Shown here in pieces: positions 7,196 to 15,785 of a stretch of DNA of 24,318 nucleotides. How positions within the stretch are numbered: position 1 is the stretch's first letter; every line of letters begins with the position of its first letter. A program made the translations under genes and the position numbers. The notes beneath the pieces are model-generated. The model was not told where the DNA came from. It was given only the letters and a program-made list of their open reading frames with translations, and ran no database searches. This DNA comes from Acholeplasmatales bacterium (GTDB lineage: Bacteria > Bacillota_I > Bacilli_A > Acholeplasmatales > Anaeroplasmataceae), in NCBI GenBank assembly GCA_016282815.1, contig JAEELU010000031.1:1-24318 (forward strand). The letters are read 5' to 3'.

Positions 7196-8948
7196 GGGCT
7201 ATGTAAAACCAAGTATATTATCTATTGTATTCATTGTATTTGAGGTTGTTCTTGAATGTGCTTTACCATTCATTACAGCAATGCTTGTAGACCAAATGAA
7301 TGATAGAGATATAACAAAATTAATAATTATAAGTGTAATATTAGTAGTATTAGCTATGCTATCACTATTATGTGGATCACTTGCTGGTATGTTCTGTAGT
7401 AAGGCATCTGCAGGATTTGCTAAGAATCTTAGAAGAGATATGTATGAAAATATAACTAAATTTTCATTCTCAAATATTGATAGATTTCAAGCATCAAGCC
7501 TAGTTACAAGAATGACTACAGATGTTACAAATGTTCAAATGGCATATATGATGATAATTAGAACAGCTATTAGATCACCACTTATGATTGCATTCTCAAT
7601 TGTAATGTCATTTATTATTTCACCTGATTTAGCTTGGATATTCGTTGTAGTAATGCCATTACTTGCATTCGCAATAGGCTTAATTATGTATTTTGCAATG
7701 AAAATCTTTAGAAGAATATTCAAGAAATATGATGCACTTAATGATTCAATTAAGGAAAATATTGATGGTATTAGAGTAGTAAAGACTTTCGTTAGAGAGG
7801 ATTATGAAATTGAAAAATTTGATAAGGCAGCTTCAGGCTTAAAGAAGGATTTCACTAAGGCTGAAAGAATAGTAGCATTTAACGCACCTGCAATGCAGTT
7901 TGCCGTAAATGCATTAATGATTTTAATGCTTGCTTTAGGCTCAATATTAATCGTTACTAATTCAGAATACTTAGGATTAAATTCAGATGGTAATAAGGTA
8001 TATTTATTTAATAAAATATCTGTTGGTCAATTCCAAAGCTTAACTACATATGGCTTCCAATCATTAATGGCTTTAATGATGTTTAGTATGGTTATATTAA
8101 TGATAGTTTTAGCATACGAGTCATCAAGAAGAATTGTAGAGGTATTAAGAGAGGTACCTAATTTAACTAATCCAGAAAATCCAGTATATGAAATAGCTGA
8201 TGGTAGTGTTGAATTTAAGAATGTTTCATTTAAGTATTCACATGATGCAGAAAGAAATTCACTTGAGAATATTAATTTAAGTATTAAATCAGGTGAAACA
8301 GTAGGTATTATTGGTGGTACAGGTTCAAGTAAGACTACATTAGTTAATTTAATTTCAAGATTATATGATACAACTGATGGTGATGTATATGTTGGTGGTA
8401 AAAATGTTAGAGAATATGATCTTGAGACATTAAGAAATAATGTTGCCGTAGTATTACAAAAGAATTTATTATTTGCTGGTACTATTGCAGATAACTTAAG
8501 ATGGGGAAAAGAGAATGCTACACTTGATGAAATCAAGCATGCATGCCATTTAGCCTGTGCAGATGAATTTATAGAGCAGTTCCCAGATGGATATGATACT
8601 CATATTGATCAGGGTGGATCAAATGTATCTGGAGGACAGAAGCAGAGATTATGTATCGCAAGAGCACTACTTAAGAGTCCTAAGGTATTAATACTTGATG
8701 ACTCTACAAGTGCAGTAGATACTAAAACTGATTCTATTATTAGAAAGGGATTTAAAGAGTTTATCCCTGAAACAACTAAGATTATTATTGCACAAAGAAT
8801 TTCATCTATTGAGGATGCTGATAAGATTATCGTTATGGATAACGGTATGATTAATGGTATCGGTACTCATAGTGAGCTACTTCATAATAATGAGATTTAT
8901 AAGGAAGTATATTATTCTCAAAATAAGGTAGGTGATACAAATGCCTAG
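7167..8948 (+). CDS. ABC exporter half, degenerate ATPase subunit
   Basis: 593 residues: six-helix exporter membrane domain (about 1-330) and one nucleotide-binding domain. It is one half of a heterodimeric type IV exporter of the LmrCD/BmrCD/TM287-288 kind. NBD motifs: Walker A GGTGSSKTT (383-391, Ser in place of the usual Gly before Lys), Q-loop VVLQKN, signature VSGGQ (487-491), Walker B LILDDS with Asp512 where the catalytic Glu should be, and AQR with Gln543 replacing the switch His. Loss of both Glu and His marks the non-hydrolysing site typical of these heterodimers. A hydrophilic insert (SEYLGLNSDGNKVYLFN) precedes the last helices. Its end overlaps the start of the partner by 8 bp. 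The substrate is unknown. Confidence 0.95.
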   Translation: MLKVLMKSIKGYVKPSILSIVFIVFEVVLECALPFITAMLVDQMNDRDITKLIIISVILVVLAMLSLLCGSLAGMFCSKASAGFAKNLRRDMYENITKFSFSNIDRFQASSLVTRMTTDVTNVQMAYMMIIRTAIRSPLMIAFSIVMSFIISPDLAWIFVVVMPLLAFAIGLIMYFAMKIFRRIFKKYDALNDSIKENIDGIRVVKTFVREDYEIEKFDKAASGLKKDFTKAERIVAFNAPAMQFAVNALMILMLALGSILIVTNSEYLGLNSDGNKVYLFNKISVGQFQSLTTYGFQSLMALMMFSMVILMIVLAYESSRRIVEVLREVPNLTNPENPVYEIADGSVEFKNVSFKYSHDAERNSLENINLSIKSGETVGIIGGTGSSKTTLVNLISRLYDTTDGDVYVGGKNVREYDLETLRNNVAVVLQKNLLFAGTIADNLRWGKENATLDEIKHACHLACADEFIEQFPDGYDTHIDQGGSNVSGGQKQRLCIARALLKSPKVLILDDSTSAVDTKTDSIIRKGFKEFIPETTKIIIAQRISSIEDADKIIVMDNGMINGIGTHSELLHNNEIYKEVYYSQNKVGDTNA

Positions 8949-10911
8949 GATGAATATGAGACCTGCAAAGAAGCAGTTTGATAGAAAGAAAACTTTATCT
9001 AGATTATTAAAATATTTGTATCATACATATCCAGTGAGATTTGTATTAATATTTATTGGAATAATATTAACATCTATTGGAAGCTTAGCAGCAAGTGTAT
9101 TTATGGCACAAATTATCGATAATGTAATTTATGCTGGTATCGAGACAGGCTTTGATAGTGTTAAGGGTACATTAATTACATTATTAGTATCATTAGGTAG
9201 TATTTATTTAATTGCAATATTAGCATCCTTAGCTTATCAGCAAATGCTATGTACAGTAACACAGGGTTTCCTATATCAAATGAGAACAGATATGTTTAAG
9301 AAGATGGAAAAGCTTCCTATTTCATATTTTGATAGAAATGCTCATGGTGATATTATGTCAACATATACAAACGATGTTGATGCTGTAAGACAGCTAATAT
9401 CACAGAGCTTACCTGGTATTATTCAAACATTATTTACTGTAACTATATTATTTGGTGTAATGCTATATTATAGTATTTGGCTAGCAATAGCAGTATTATT
9501 TGCCGTATTCTTTATTTTCTCAGTTACTAAGCGTGTTGGTGGAGGAAGTGCAAAATACTTCATTAAGCAACAAAAGAGTGTAGCTGAGTGTGAAGCATTT
9601 ATCGAGGAAATGATGAATGGTCAAAAGGTTGTTAAGGTATTCTGTCATGAGGAGAAGTCAAAGGCTGATTTTGAAGTATTAAATGAGAATTTAAATCATA
9701 ATGCTTATAAGGCTAATGCCTACGCAAACATGCTAGGACCTATCATTCATAATATCGGTAACGTATTATATGTTATTGTTGCGATTATCGGTGTAGTATT
9801 AGTTGTTAATGGAGCACCTAACTTCAGCTTAAGAGGCTTTGGTACAGCTGATGATGTAGTATTTACAATGATTCCTGCTGGTAATATGGGTGTTGCCTTA
9901 ACTATGGGTATTGCAATTACATTCCTTGGAATGTCTAGACAATTTGCTAACTCATTTAACCAAATATCTATGCAAATAAATTCAGTAGTTATGGCCTTAG
10001 CTGGTGCTGATAGAATATTTGAACTATTAGACCAAAAGGAAGAGGAAGACCAAGGATATGTTACATTAGTAAATTGTAATATAGATGAAAATGGTAATAT
10101 TATTGAAACTGATAAGCATACAGGTCATTGGGCTTGGAAGCATCCACATGGTGATGGTACATTAACATATACTGAATTAAAGGGTGATATTAGATTCTTC
10201 GATGTTAATTTCGGATATTATCCAGATAAGATAGTATTACATGATGTTTCTATTTATGCAAAGCCAGGACAGAAGATTGCTTTCGTTGGTGCTACAGGTG
10301 CTGGTAAAACAACTATTACAAATCTAATCAATAGATTCTATGATATTCAAGATGGTAAAATTAGATATGATGGTATCAATATTGAAAAGATTAAGAAGAG
10401 TGATTTAAGAAGAAGTATTGGAATAGTACTTCAGGATACTAACCTATTTACTGGTACAGTTAAGGATAATATTAGATATGGTAAGCTAGACGCTACTGAT
10501 GAGGAAATCTATCAGGCAGCTAAGATTGCTAATGCATATGATTTCATCACAAGACTTCCTGAAGGCTTTGATACAATGCTTACAGGTAATGGTAGCCAGC
10601 TATCACAGGGTCAAAGACAGCTAATATCTATCGCAAGATGTGCTATCGCAGATGCTCCTGTTATGATTCTTGATGAAGCTACATCTTCAATTGATACCAG
10701 AACAGAGGCTTTAGTTTCTAAGGGTATGGATGGTCTAATGCATGGTAGAACTGTATTTGTAATTGCACATAGATTATCTACAGTTCAAAATAGTAATGCT
10801 ATTATGGTATTAGATCATGGTAGAATAATTGAACGTGGAGACCATGATGTATTAATTCAAGAGAAAGGTACATATTATCAATTGTATACAGGTGCATTCG
10901 AGCTTGAGTAA
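8941..10911 (+). CDS. ABC exporter half, catalytically competent subunit
   Basis: 656 residues from ATG 8941 (AAGGTAGG upstream; the in-frame GTG 8932 overlaps that RBS). Six-helix exporter domain, then a linker of about 40 residues containing GHWAWKHPHGDGTLTY, then the NBD. Motifs: Walker A GATGAGKTT (450-458), Q-loop IVLQDTNLF, signature LSQGQ (554-558, Gln for Gly), Walker B with Glu579 in MILDEATSSID, and His610 in IAHRLST. It carries the working Glu and His, while its signature is the altered one. In the heterodimer one ATP site is therefore fully canonical (this Walker A/B plus the partner's VSGGQ) and the other fully degenerate. Translation is coupled to both neighbours. Probable multidrug or peptide exporter. 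Confidence 0.95.
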   Translation: MPRMNMRPAKKQFDRKKTLSRLLKYLYHTYPVRFVLIFIGIILTSIGSLAASVFMAQIIDNVIYAGIETGFDSVKGTLITLLVSLGSIYLIAILASLAYQQMLCTVTQGFLYQMRTDMFKKMEKLPISYFDRNAHGDIMSTYTNDVDAVRQLISQSLPGIIQTLFTVTILFGVMLYYSIWLAIAVLFAVFFIFSVTKRVGGGSAKYFIKQQKSVAECEAFIEEMMNGQKVVKVFCHEEKSKADFEVLNENLNHNAYKANAYANMLGPIIHNIGNVLYVIVAIIGVVLVVNGAPNFSLRGFGTADDVVFTMIPAGNMGVALTMGIAITFLGMSRQFANSFNQISMQINSVVMALAGADRIFELLDQKEEEDQGYVTLVNCNIDENGNIIETDKHTGHWAWKHPHGDGTLTYTELKGDIRFFDVNFGYYPDKIVLHDVSIYAKPGQKIAFVGATGAGKTTITNLINRFYDIQDGKIRYDGINIEKIKKSDLRRSIGIVLQDTNLFTGTVKDNIRYGKLDATDEEIYQAAKIANAYDFITRLPEGFDTMLTGNGSQLSQGQRQLISIARCAIADAPVMILDEATSSIDTRTEALVSKGMDGLMHGRTVFVIAHRLSTVQNSNAIMVLDHGRIIERGDHDVLIQEKGTYYQLYTGAFELE

Positions 10912-11545
10912 TTTAGATTATTTAAAGAAGTATAAATTATTTATTGTTGATTATGATGGAACATTACTTGATTCAATGGGTATGTGGAGTAAGCTACTTT
11001 CAAATTTCTTAAAAGATGAAGGTATTAAATTTGATGTTGATATCGATGAGATTGCTAAAGAACAAACAAATCATGAAGCAGTAAAATATATGAATGAGCA
11101 TTATTTTAAGGATTTAACATTTGATGAGCTTGCAAATAAGATGTATTCATATGTTAGAAAAGAGTATGTTAAGCAAGTATTAAAGCCAAATGCTACTAAG
11201 CTTCTTACTGAGCTTAAGAAGCATGGTAGAGTTGTATTATTCTCAGCAACAGCTATAGAATTATTAAATGATTCGTTCAAAACAAATAATGTAAATGAAT
11301 ATTTTGATTATATATACTCAGCTAGTGATTTAGGTACTACTAAAACTAATGGTGTAGGCTATGAGGTAATCATAGATTATGAAAATGCCAAAAAAGAAGA
11401 AGTATTAGTAGTAGAGGATGTTTATCATGGTATTGAAGGTGCTAAATCTAAAAATATTGATACACTTGCAATATATGATAAGCAAAAGCATTGGGATGAT
11501 ATTAAAAAAATATCTACCTACAATCTAGTATTAGAAGAATTATAA
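10904..11545 (+). CDS. HAD-family phosphatase (beta-phosphoglucomutase/PGP-like)
   Basis: 213 residues from TTG 10904, chosen because AGGTG (10890-10894) lies 9 nt upstream; a GTG at 10892 is an alternative. The start overlaps the stop of the ABC gene (TTGAGTAA), which indicates translational coupling. HAD motifs: I DYDGT (Asp16 nucleophile, Asp18), II FSAT (Ser114), III Lys147 in TTKTNG, IV VVEDVYHGIEGA (Glu171-Asp172 for Mg). A helical cap lies between residues 25 and 90, which places it in subfamily I. Such enzymes hydrolyse small phosphorylated metabolites; the exact substrate is not visible. The link to the exporter may be regulatory or simply positional. Confidence 0.85.
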   Translation: MSNLDYLKKYKLFIVDYDGTLLDSMGMWSKLLSNFLKDEGIKFDVDIDEIAKEQTNHEAVKYMNEHYFKDLTFDELANKMYSYVRKEYVKQVLKPNATKLLTELKKHGRVVLFSATAIELLNDSFKTNNVNEYFDYIYSASDLGTTKTNGVGYEVIIDYENAKKEEVLVVEDVYHGIEGAKSKNIDTLAIYDKQKHWDDIKKISTYNLVLEEL

Positions 11546-11549
11546 AAAT

Positions 11550-11577
11550 AAGCCATTGGGGTTTCCAATGGCTTTTT
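11550..11577 (+). terminator. Intrinsic terminator of the marR-ABC-HAD operon
   Basis: AGCCATTGG/CCAATGGCT (11551-11559 with 11565-11573, plus an outer A-T), loop GGTTT, then T5. Confidence 0.9.
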
Positions 11578-11585
11578 AAGTGCAA

Positions 11586-11614
11586 AGAAAAAGCTAAGAA
11601 TTAATCTTAGCTTT
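11586..11614 (-). terminator. Intrinsic terminator of ribonuclease J
   Basis: On the minus strand, AAAGCTAAGA/TCTTAGCTTT (11605-11614 with 11590-11599), loop TTAAT, then a T-rich tail. The stem contains the TAA stop of the gene. It sits next to the terminator of the convergent operon. Confidence 0.8.
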
Positions 11615-13313
11615 CTTTCTCCTTTTGAGGATTGATATCCATAAATATAGGTATTACTATAGGCTTTCTATCTGTTTTATGATAAATAATCTTAGATAGC
11701 TCCTCTGATAAATCATGCTTTAATAAATTTAGGTTAACTAGCTTCATTTCCTCAAGCTTAGCCTGAATATATTTCTTTGTTTCATCTACGAAGTATTTAG
11801 TTAATTCCTCACTATCCTTCATATAGATGAATCCGCGTGATACAACCTGAGGCTCAATAGGTAATGTTTTATTTTGAGTATCTATCGTAATGATAAGTGC
11901 AAACATACCATCCTCAGATAATGCCTTTCTCTCTTTGATTAGATGAGAAGATATATCACCGATACCAGAAGAATCAATATATACATCACCACTAGTTACG
12001 TGGCCTGCAAATCTAGCACCATGATCATTTATGGCAACCATATCACCATTTTCTAGAATAAATGTATTTTCAGGTAATACTCCAGTTTCAATTGCTAAAT
12101 CAGCATGAACTCTTTGCATACGATATTCACCATGAATAGGAATAAAGTACTTAGGCTTTAATAATGTTAGCATCAATTTTAATTCGCCCTGTGAGGCATG
12201 TCCTGTAGTATGCGTATCAGCGATAGGAGAGTGAGTGATTATATTAGCACCCTTTTTAAACAATTGGTTAATTGTTCTATTAACTCCCTCTTGGTTACCT
12301 GGAATTGGGCTTGAAGAGAAGATTATTGTATCACCAGGAATTAGCTTTATAACTCTATGTGATCCATTAGCAACTCTTGATAATGCAGCAAGTGGCTCAC
12401 CCTGTGATCCCGTACATAATAGACATAATTCCTCAGGCTTATAATTATCGATAGTAGAAGAATCGATAATTGTACCCTTAGGTGCTTTGATATAACCTAC
12501 CTGTTGACCAACCTCAATTGTTTTTTCCATTGATCTACCAAATATTGCAACCTTACGATTAGTTTCTACACAGGCTTCAATTATTTGTTGTACTCTAAAC
12601 ATATTTGATGCGAATGTCGCAACGATAATTCTGCTTTCAATTCTTTTGAATAAGTCCTTAATAGAATCACCGATTTTTCTTTCACTATCAGTAAATCCTT
12701 CTCTTAAGGCATTAGTAGAATCGGCAAGAAGACATAATACGCCTTCCTCACCTAAATTAGCAAGCTTAGCATATTCAGCACTTGGTCCAACTGGAGTTAA
12801 ATCAATCTTAAAGTCTCCAGTATGAATAATTGCACCAAGCTCTGTCTTAAATACAATAGCGAAGGTATCTGGTATAGAGTGGTTTACTCTTACGAATGAT
12901 ACATCAATTCCTCTAAATTTGTATTCAAAATGGCTCTTGAATTCTACAATTTGAGTTCTATTCATTAAATCAGGATAATCCTCTAGCTTATTTTCAATTA
13001 AATCAACTGTTACACCTGCGGCGTAAATCTTTGGTATTCTAACCTTCTTTAGTAGGAAAGGTATACCACCGATGTGATCTTCATGTCCATGGGTAATGAA
13101 TAATCCAATAATTCTATGCTCATTTTCCTTTAAAAACGTGAAATCAGGTATAACGTAGTCTACTCCAAGAAGATGCTCGTCAGGGAACAATATACCGCTA
13201 TCCACAATAAAAAGTTGCTCGAGATAATCGATACAATACATGTTCTTACCGACCTCACCCATACCTCCTAAAGCGAAGATACCTATATCAGTACGGCTTT
13301 TTAACTTGTCCAT
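11607..13313 (-). CDS. rnj: Ribonuclease J
   Basis: 568 residues from ATG at 13313; AAAGGAGG lies just upstream, so a longer in-frame start at 13376, which would translate through that RBS, is rejected. RNase J is a metallo-beta-lactamase/beta-CASP endo- and 5'-3' exoribonuclease acting in mRNA decay and rRNA maturation. Visible: H75-G-H77-E-D79-H80 zinc motif, VRVNHSIPDT, IHTGDFKID (Asp ligand), beta-CASP part with CTGSQGEP, SSSPIPGNQ and TTGHASQGELKL, then PIHGEYRMQ, and a C-terminal domain ending in acidic-lysine sequence. The length is normal (about 555-570). Only one paralogue is in this window, so J1 versus J2 cannot be decided. The gene is convergent with the ABC-HAD operon and divergent from the Sel1 gene. 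Confidence 0.96.
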   Translation of the reverse strand: MDKLKSRTDIGIFALGGMGEVGKNMYCIDYLEQLFIVDSGILFPDEHLLGVDYVIPDFTFLKENEHRIIGLFITHGHEDHIGGIPFLLKKVRIPKIYAAGVTVDLIENKLEDYPDLMNRTQIVEFKSHFEYKFRGIDVSFVRVNHSIPDTFAIVFKTELGAIIHTGDFKIDLTPVGPSAEYAKLANLGEEGVLCLLADSTNALREGFTDSERKIGDSIKDLFKRIESRIIVATFASNMFRVQQIIEACVETNRKVAIFGRSMEKTIEVGQQVGYIKAPKGTIIDSSTIDNYKPEELCLLCTGSQGEPLAALSRVANGSHRVIKLIPGDTIIFSSSPIPGNQEGVNRTINQLFKKGANIITHSPIADTHTTGHASQGELKLMLTLLKPKYFIPIHGEYRMQRVHADLAIETGVLPENTFILENGDMVAINDHGARFAGHVTSGDVYIDSSGIGDISSHLIKERKALSEDGMFALIITIDTQNKTLPIEPQVVSRGFIYMKDSEELTKYFVDETKKYIQAKLEEMKLVNLNLLKHDLSEELSKIIYHKTDRKPIVIPIFMDINPQKEKES

Positions 13314-13354
13314 ATTTCCTCCTTTATAGTGTAAATGAAAAATATATCGAATAT

Positions 13355-13383
13355 AATATACCATAATATAATTCAAATTTCAA
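13355..13383 (-). promoter_or_regulatory. Promoter of ribonuclease J
   Basis: On the minus strand: TTGAAA (13383-13378), 17-bp spacer, extended -10 TGG-TATATT (ending at 13355). The leader to the ATG is about 35 nt. Confidence 0.65.
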
Positions 13384-13401
13384 TTTAAACAGTACTTTTT
13401 A

Positions 13402-13430
13402 TTTATAAATTATGTATATTATGTTAGAAT
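13402..13430 (+). promoter_or_regulatory. Promoter of the Sel1-repeat gene
   Basis: Extended -10 TGT-TAGAAT (13422-13430) with TTTATA (13402-13407) at 17 bp. Divergent from the rnj promoter, with the two -35 elements about 20 bp apart. Confidence 0.5.
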
Positions 13431-13473
13431 AAATAAAATGTACTATACGATTTTTATAATGGAGATGATTTAC

Positions 13474-13869
13474 ATGGATAAGAATTGTTTTGAAGCATTC
13501 AATGCATATGAATTAGCTGCGAATAAGGGTGATGCTGATGCACAGTTTTCGCTCGGTGAATGCTATTATTTAGGACGAGGTGTGACAGAAGATTGCGAAA
13601 AAGCTTTTTATTGGTTTTTAAAATCTGCAGAGCAAGGTAATCTAAAGGCACAAATTAATGTTGCCAAAGCCTACGAAATAGGAAGAGGAGTTGAATTGGA
13701 TTTAGAGAAGGCTTTTTATTGGTTTTTAAAGGCTGCTAATCAGGGTGATCCTAAGTCTCAGAATTCAGTTGGTTTTTGCTATGAATTTGGCATGGGTGTA
13801 AATATAGATAAAGAGAAATCTCAATTTTGGTATGAGGAAGCACGTAAAAATGGCTATAAACCGGGCTAA
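13474..13869 (+). CDS. Sel1-like (TPR-type) repeat protein
   Basis: 131 residues from ATG 13474 (GGAG at 13461-13464). An upstream in-frame ATG at 13438 coincides with the predicted transcript start and is unlikely. Three 36-residue Sel1 repeats follow a short N-terminal helix: ADAQFSLGECYYLGRGV..., LKAQINVAKAYEIGRGV..., and PKSQNSVGFCYEFGMGV.... The first two share FYWFLKxAxQGx at the end of each unit. There is no signal peptide, so it is cytoplasmic. Sel1 repeats form alpha-solenoids that hold protein partners together; no catalytic function is expected. It is unusually small for the family, only a protein-binding module. The partner is unknown. Confidence 0.92.
   Translation: MDKNCFEAFNAYELAANKGDADAQFSLGECYYLGRGVTEDCEKAFYWFLKSAEQGNLKAQINVAKAYEIGRGVELDLEKAFYWFLKAANQGDPKSQNSVGFCYEFGMGVNIDKEKSQFWYEEARKNGYKPG
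13603..13730 (+). repeat. Near-identical DNA repeat between Sel1 units
   Basis: The 20-mer at 13603-13622 recurs exactly at 13711-13730. The offset of 108 bp is one 36-codon Sel1 unit. This points to a recent unit duplication or gene conversion. Confidence 0.75.
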
Positions 13870-13872
13870 TAA

Positions 13873-13894
13873 ATCTAAAAATTTATTTTTAGAT
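13873..13894. terminator. Possible terminator between the Sel1 gene and proS
   Basis: ATCTAAAAAT/ATTTTTAGAT palindrome (13873-13882 with 13885-13894) with a TT centre. The 3' arm supplies T5, but there is no long T-tail, so its strength is doubtful. Confidence 0.45.
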
Positions 13895-13913
13895 GTATAT
13901 TTACGTAAGTTTG

Positions 13914-13922
13914 TGATATAAT
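13914..13922 (+). promoter_or_regulatory. Extended -10 promoter of proS
   Basis: TGA-TATAAT (13914-13922) with no good -35 (TGTATA at 17 bp). Start about 13929, with an 18-nt leader that contains the RBS GGAGG. Confidence 0.55.
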
Positions 13923-13946
13923 TATCAAGTGTTTTGGAGGAGTATT

Positions 13947-15653
13947 ATGAAAGCTAGTAATATGTTAATTTCAACACTTAAGGAAGCACCTCAAGAGGCT
14001 AAAATTGCATCACACGTATTATTATTACGTGCTGGTATGATTAAGAACGAGGTTGCAGGTATTTATAATTATTTACCATTCGGCTTAAGGGTTTTAAATA
14101 AAGTAGAAAAGGTTATTAGAGAAGAAATGGATAATTCTGGTGCTATTGAAATTTTATGTAGTGCCATTCAACCAAAGGAATTATGGGTAGAATCTGGAAG
14201 ATGGATGAAGTATGGTCCAGAGCTTATGAGATTAAAGGATAGACATGAAAGAGAATTCTGTTTAGGTCCAACTCATGAGGAAGTATTTACATCTATGGCT
14301 AGAGAATTAATCAAGAGCTCTAAGCAATTACCTATAAATATGTATCAAATTCAAACTAAGTATCGTGATGAATTAAGACCAAGATTCGGCTTAATGCGTG
14401 GTAGAGAGTTTATTATGAAGGACGCTTATTCATTCGATAAGGATGAAAAGGGTCTAGAGGTAAGCTACCAAAACATGTATGATACTTATTCAAGAATATT
14501 CACAAGATTAGGATTACATTTCCAACCAGTTTTAGCTGATACAGGTAATATTGGTGGTAATGGTTCTCATCAATTCATGGCTTTATCAGAGGTTGGTGAA
14601 TCTGAAATAGCATATTGTGATGCTTGTGGATACGCAGCCGATGTTGAGAAGGCTACAACAAAGCTAGATGGCTATAAGGGATTACCAGAGGGTAATATTG
14701 AAAAGATATATACACCTAACCATGGTACAATTGAAGAATTAAAGGAATTCTTAAACATGGATCCTCGTAATATGACTAAGACATTAGTATATCATGATTT
14801 TATGAATGAAAAATTCGTAATTGCAATGGTAAGAGGAGATAGAGAAATTAATACTATAAAGCTAGTTAATGCAATTAATTCAAATGAGAATTATTTAAGA
14901 TTAGCTACAGATGAAGAATTAGTAAGCTTAGGCTTCGTTAAGGGATTCTCTGGTCCTATAGGTCATGAGGATTATGAAATCTATGTAGATTACGAAATTG
15001 AAAATATGACAGGCTTCCTTACAGGTGCTAATGAAAAGGATTATCATATTACAAATGTAAAATATGGTAGAGACTTTAAGGGTATCCTATGTGATTTAAA
15101 AACAGCTGCTAAGGGTGATTTATGTCCTATTTGTGGTAAGCCACTTCAACTTGAAAGAGGTATTGAGGTTGGACAAATATTTAAGCTTCAAACTAAGTAT
15201 TCACAAGCAATGAACTGTGTATACGTAGATGAAAAGGGTAATAATGTTCCAATGGTAATGGGCTGTTATGGTATTGGTGTAACAAGAACATTACAATCAA
15301 TCGTTGAGCAATATCATGATGAGGCTGGTATTAAGTGGCCACTTAATGTAGCTCCATACCATGCAGTAGTTGTACCTATCAATTATAATGATCAGGAACA
15401 AAAGAGACTTGCAGATGAAATCTATGCTGAATTAAAGAAGAATAATGTTGAGGTTATTCTTGACGATAGAGATGAGCGTCCAGGCTTCAAATTTAAGGAC
15501 TGGGAGCTAATTGGTATTCCTTATATGATCGTTTGTGGTAGAAGATCAAATGAGAATATCGTAGAATTTAAGCTAAGAGCAACTTTAGAAAAGACAGAGC
15601 TTGCTAAAGAAGATGCAATCTCTAGAATTGTTACAGACGTTAATAATATTTAA
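13947..15653 (+). CDS. proS: Prolyl-tRNA synthetase
   Basis: 568 residues from ATG 13947 with GGAGGAG just upstream; an earlier in-frame start at 13929 would sit at the transcript start. Class II synthetase charging tRNA-Pro in the cytoplasm. Motif 1 region PFGLRVLNKVEKVIREEMD; motif 2 YRDELRPRFGLMRGREFIMK; motif 3 GCYGIGVTRTLQSIVEQ; between motifs 2 and 3 sits the bacterial INS editing domain (about 225-390), which removes mischarged Ala; the C-terminal anticodon-binding domain has VILDDRDERPGFKFKDWEL and GIPYMIVCG. The length is normal for the bacterial (ProS type 1) form. It is monocistronic with a terminator. It has no visible functional link to its neighbours. Confidence 0.98.
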   Translation: MKASNMLISTLKEAPQEAKIASHVLLLRAGMIKNEVAGIYNYLPFGLRVLNKVEKVIREEMDNSGAIEILCSAIQPKELWVESGRWMKYGPELMRLKDRHEREFCLGPTHEEVFTSMARELIKSSKQLPINMYQIQTKYRDELRPRFGLMRGREFIMKDAYSFDKDEKGLEVSYQNMYDTYSRIFTRLGLHFQPVLADTGNIGGNGSHQFMALSEVGESEIAYCDACGYAADVEKATTKLDGYKGLPEGNIEKIYTPNHGTIEELKEFLNMDPRNMTKTLVYHDFMNEKFVIAMVRGDREINTIKLVNAINSNENYLRLATDEELVSLGFVKGFSGPIGHEDYEIYVDYEIENMTGFLTGANEKDYHITNVKYGRDFKGILCDLKTAAKGDLCPICGKPLQLERGIEVGQIFKLQTKYSQAMNCVYVDEKGNNVPMVMGCYGIGVTRTLQSIVEQYHDEAGIKWPLNVAPYHAVVVPINYNDQEQKRLADEIYAELKKNNVEVILDDRDERPGFKFKDWELIGIPYMIVCGRRSNENIVEFKLRATLEKTELAKEDAISRIVTDVNNI

Positions 15654-15659
15654 TCAATT

Positions 15660-15691
15660 AAGATCAACTTTATAAGAGTTGGTCTTTTTTC
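15660..15691 (+). terminator. Intrinsic terminator of proS
   Basis: AAGATCAACT/AGTTGGTCTT (15660-15669 with 15677-15686, one T-G pair), loop TTATAAG, then T4 to C. Confidence 0.85.
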
Positions 15692-15694
15692 ATG

Positions 15695-15723
15695 CCGAAT
15701 ACAAACGTAAATATACCGAATAC
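15695..15723 (+). promoter_or_regulatory. Candidate LytTR operator (direct repeats, 21-bp period)
   Basis: CCGAATAC occurs at 15695-15702 and again at 15716-15723, that is 13 bp between copies and a 21-bp period. LytTR proteins such as AgrA bind paired short direct repeats about two helical turns apart. The pair lies just upstream of a weak -35, and the operon encodes a LytTR regulator. The assignment is inferred, not proven. Confidence 0.5.
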
Positions 15724-15733
15724 CTCATATCTA

Positions 15734-15761
15734 TATACAATAAAAATCTCTTTGCTATAAT
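15734..15761 (+). promoter_or_regulatory. Promoter of the ABC-LytTR-sirtuin operon
   Basis: TATACA (15734-15739), 16-bp spacer, TATAAT (15756-15761). The -35 is weak, as expected for an activator-dependent promoter. The leader is about 18 nt and contains GAGG before ATG 15786. Confidence 0.55.
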
Positions 15762-15785
15762 GTAGCTGAAATGAGGTTGATATAT

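Noticed and set aside
8027..8536. Minus-strand 169-codon frame inside the first ABC gene
   Set aside because: Shadow of a strongly conserved ABC NBD on the other strand; no RBS or family resemblance.
13314..13376. Longer N-terminus for ribonuclease J
   Set aside because: The extra 21 residues would translate through the AAAGGAGG site and overlap the promoter.
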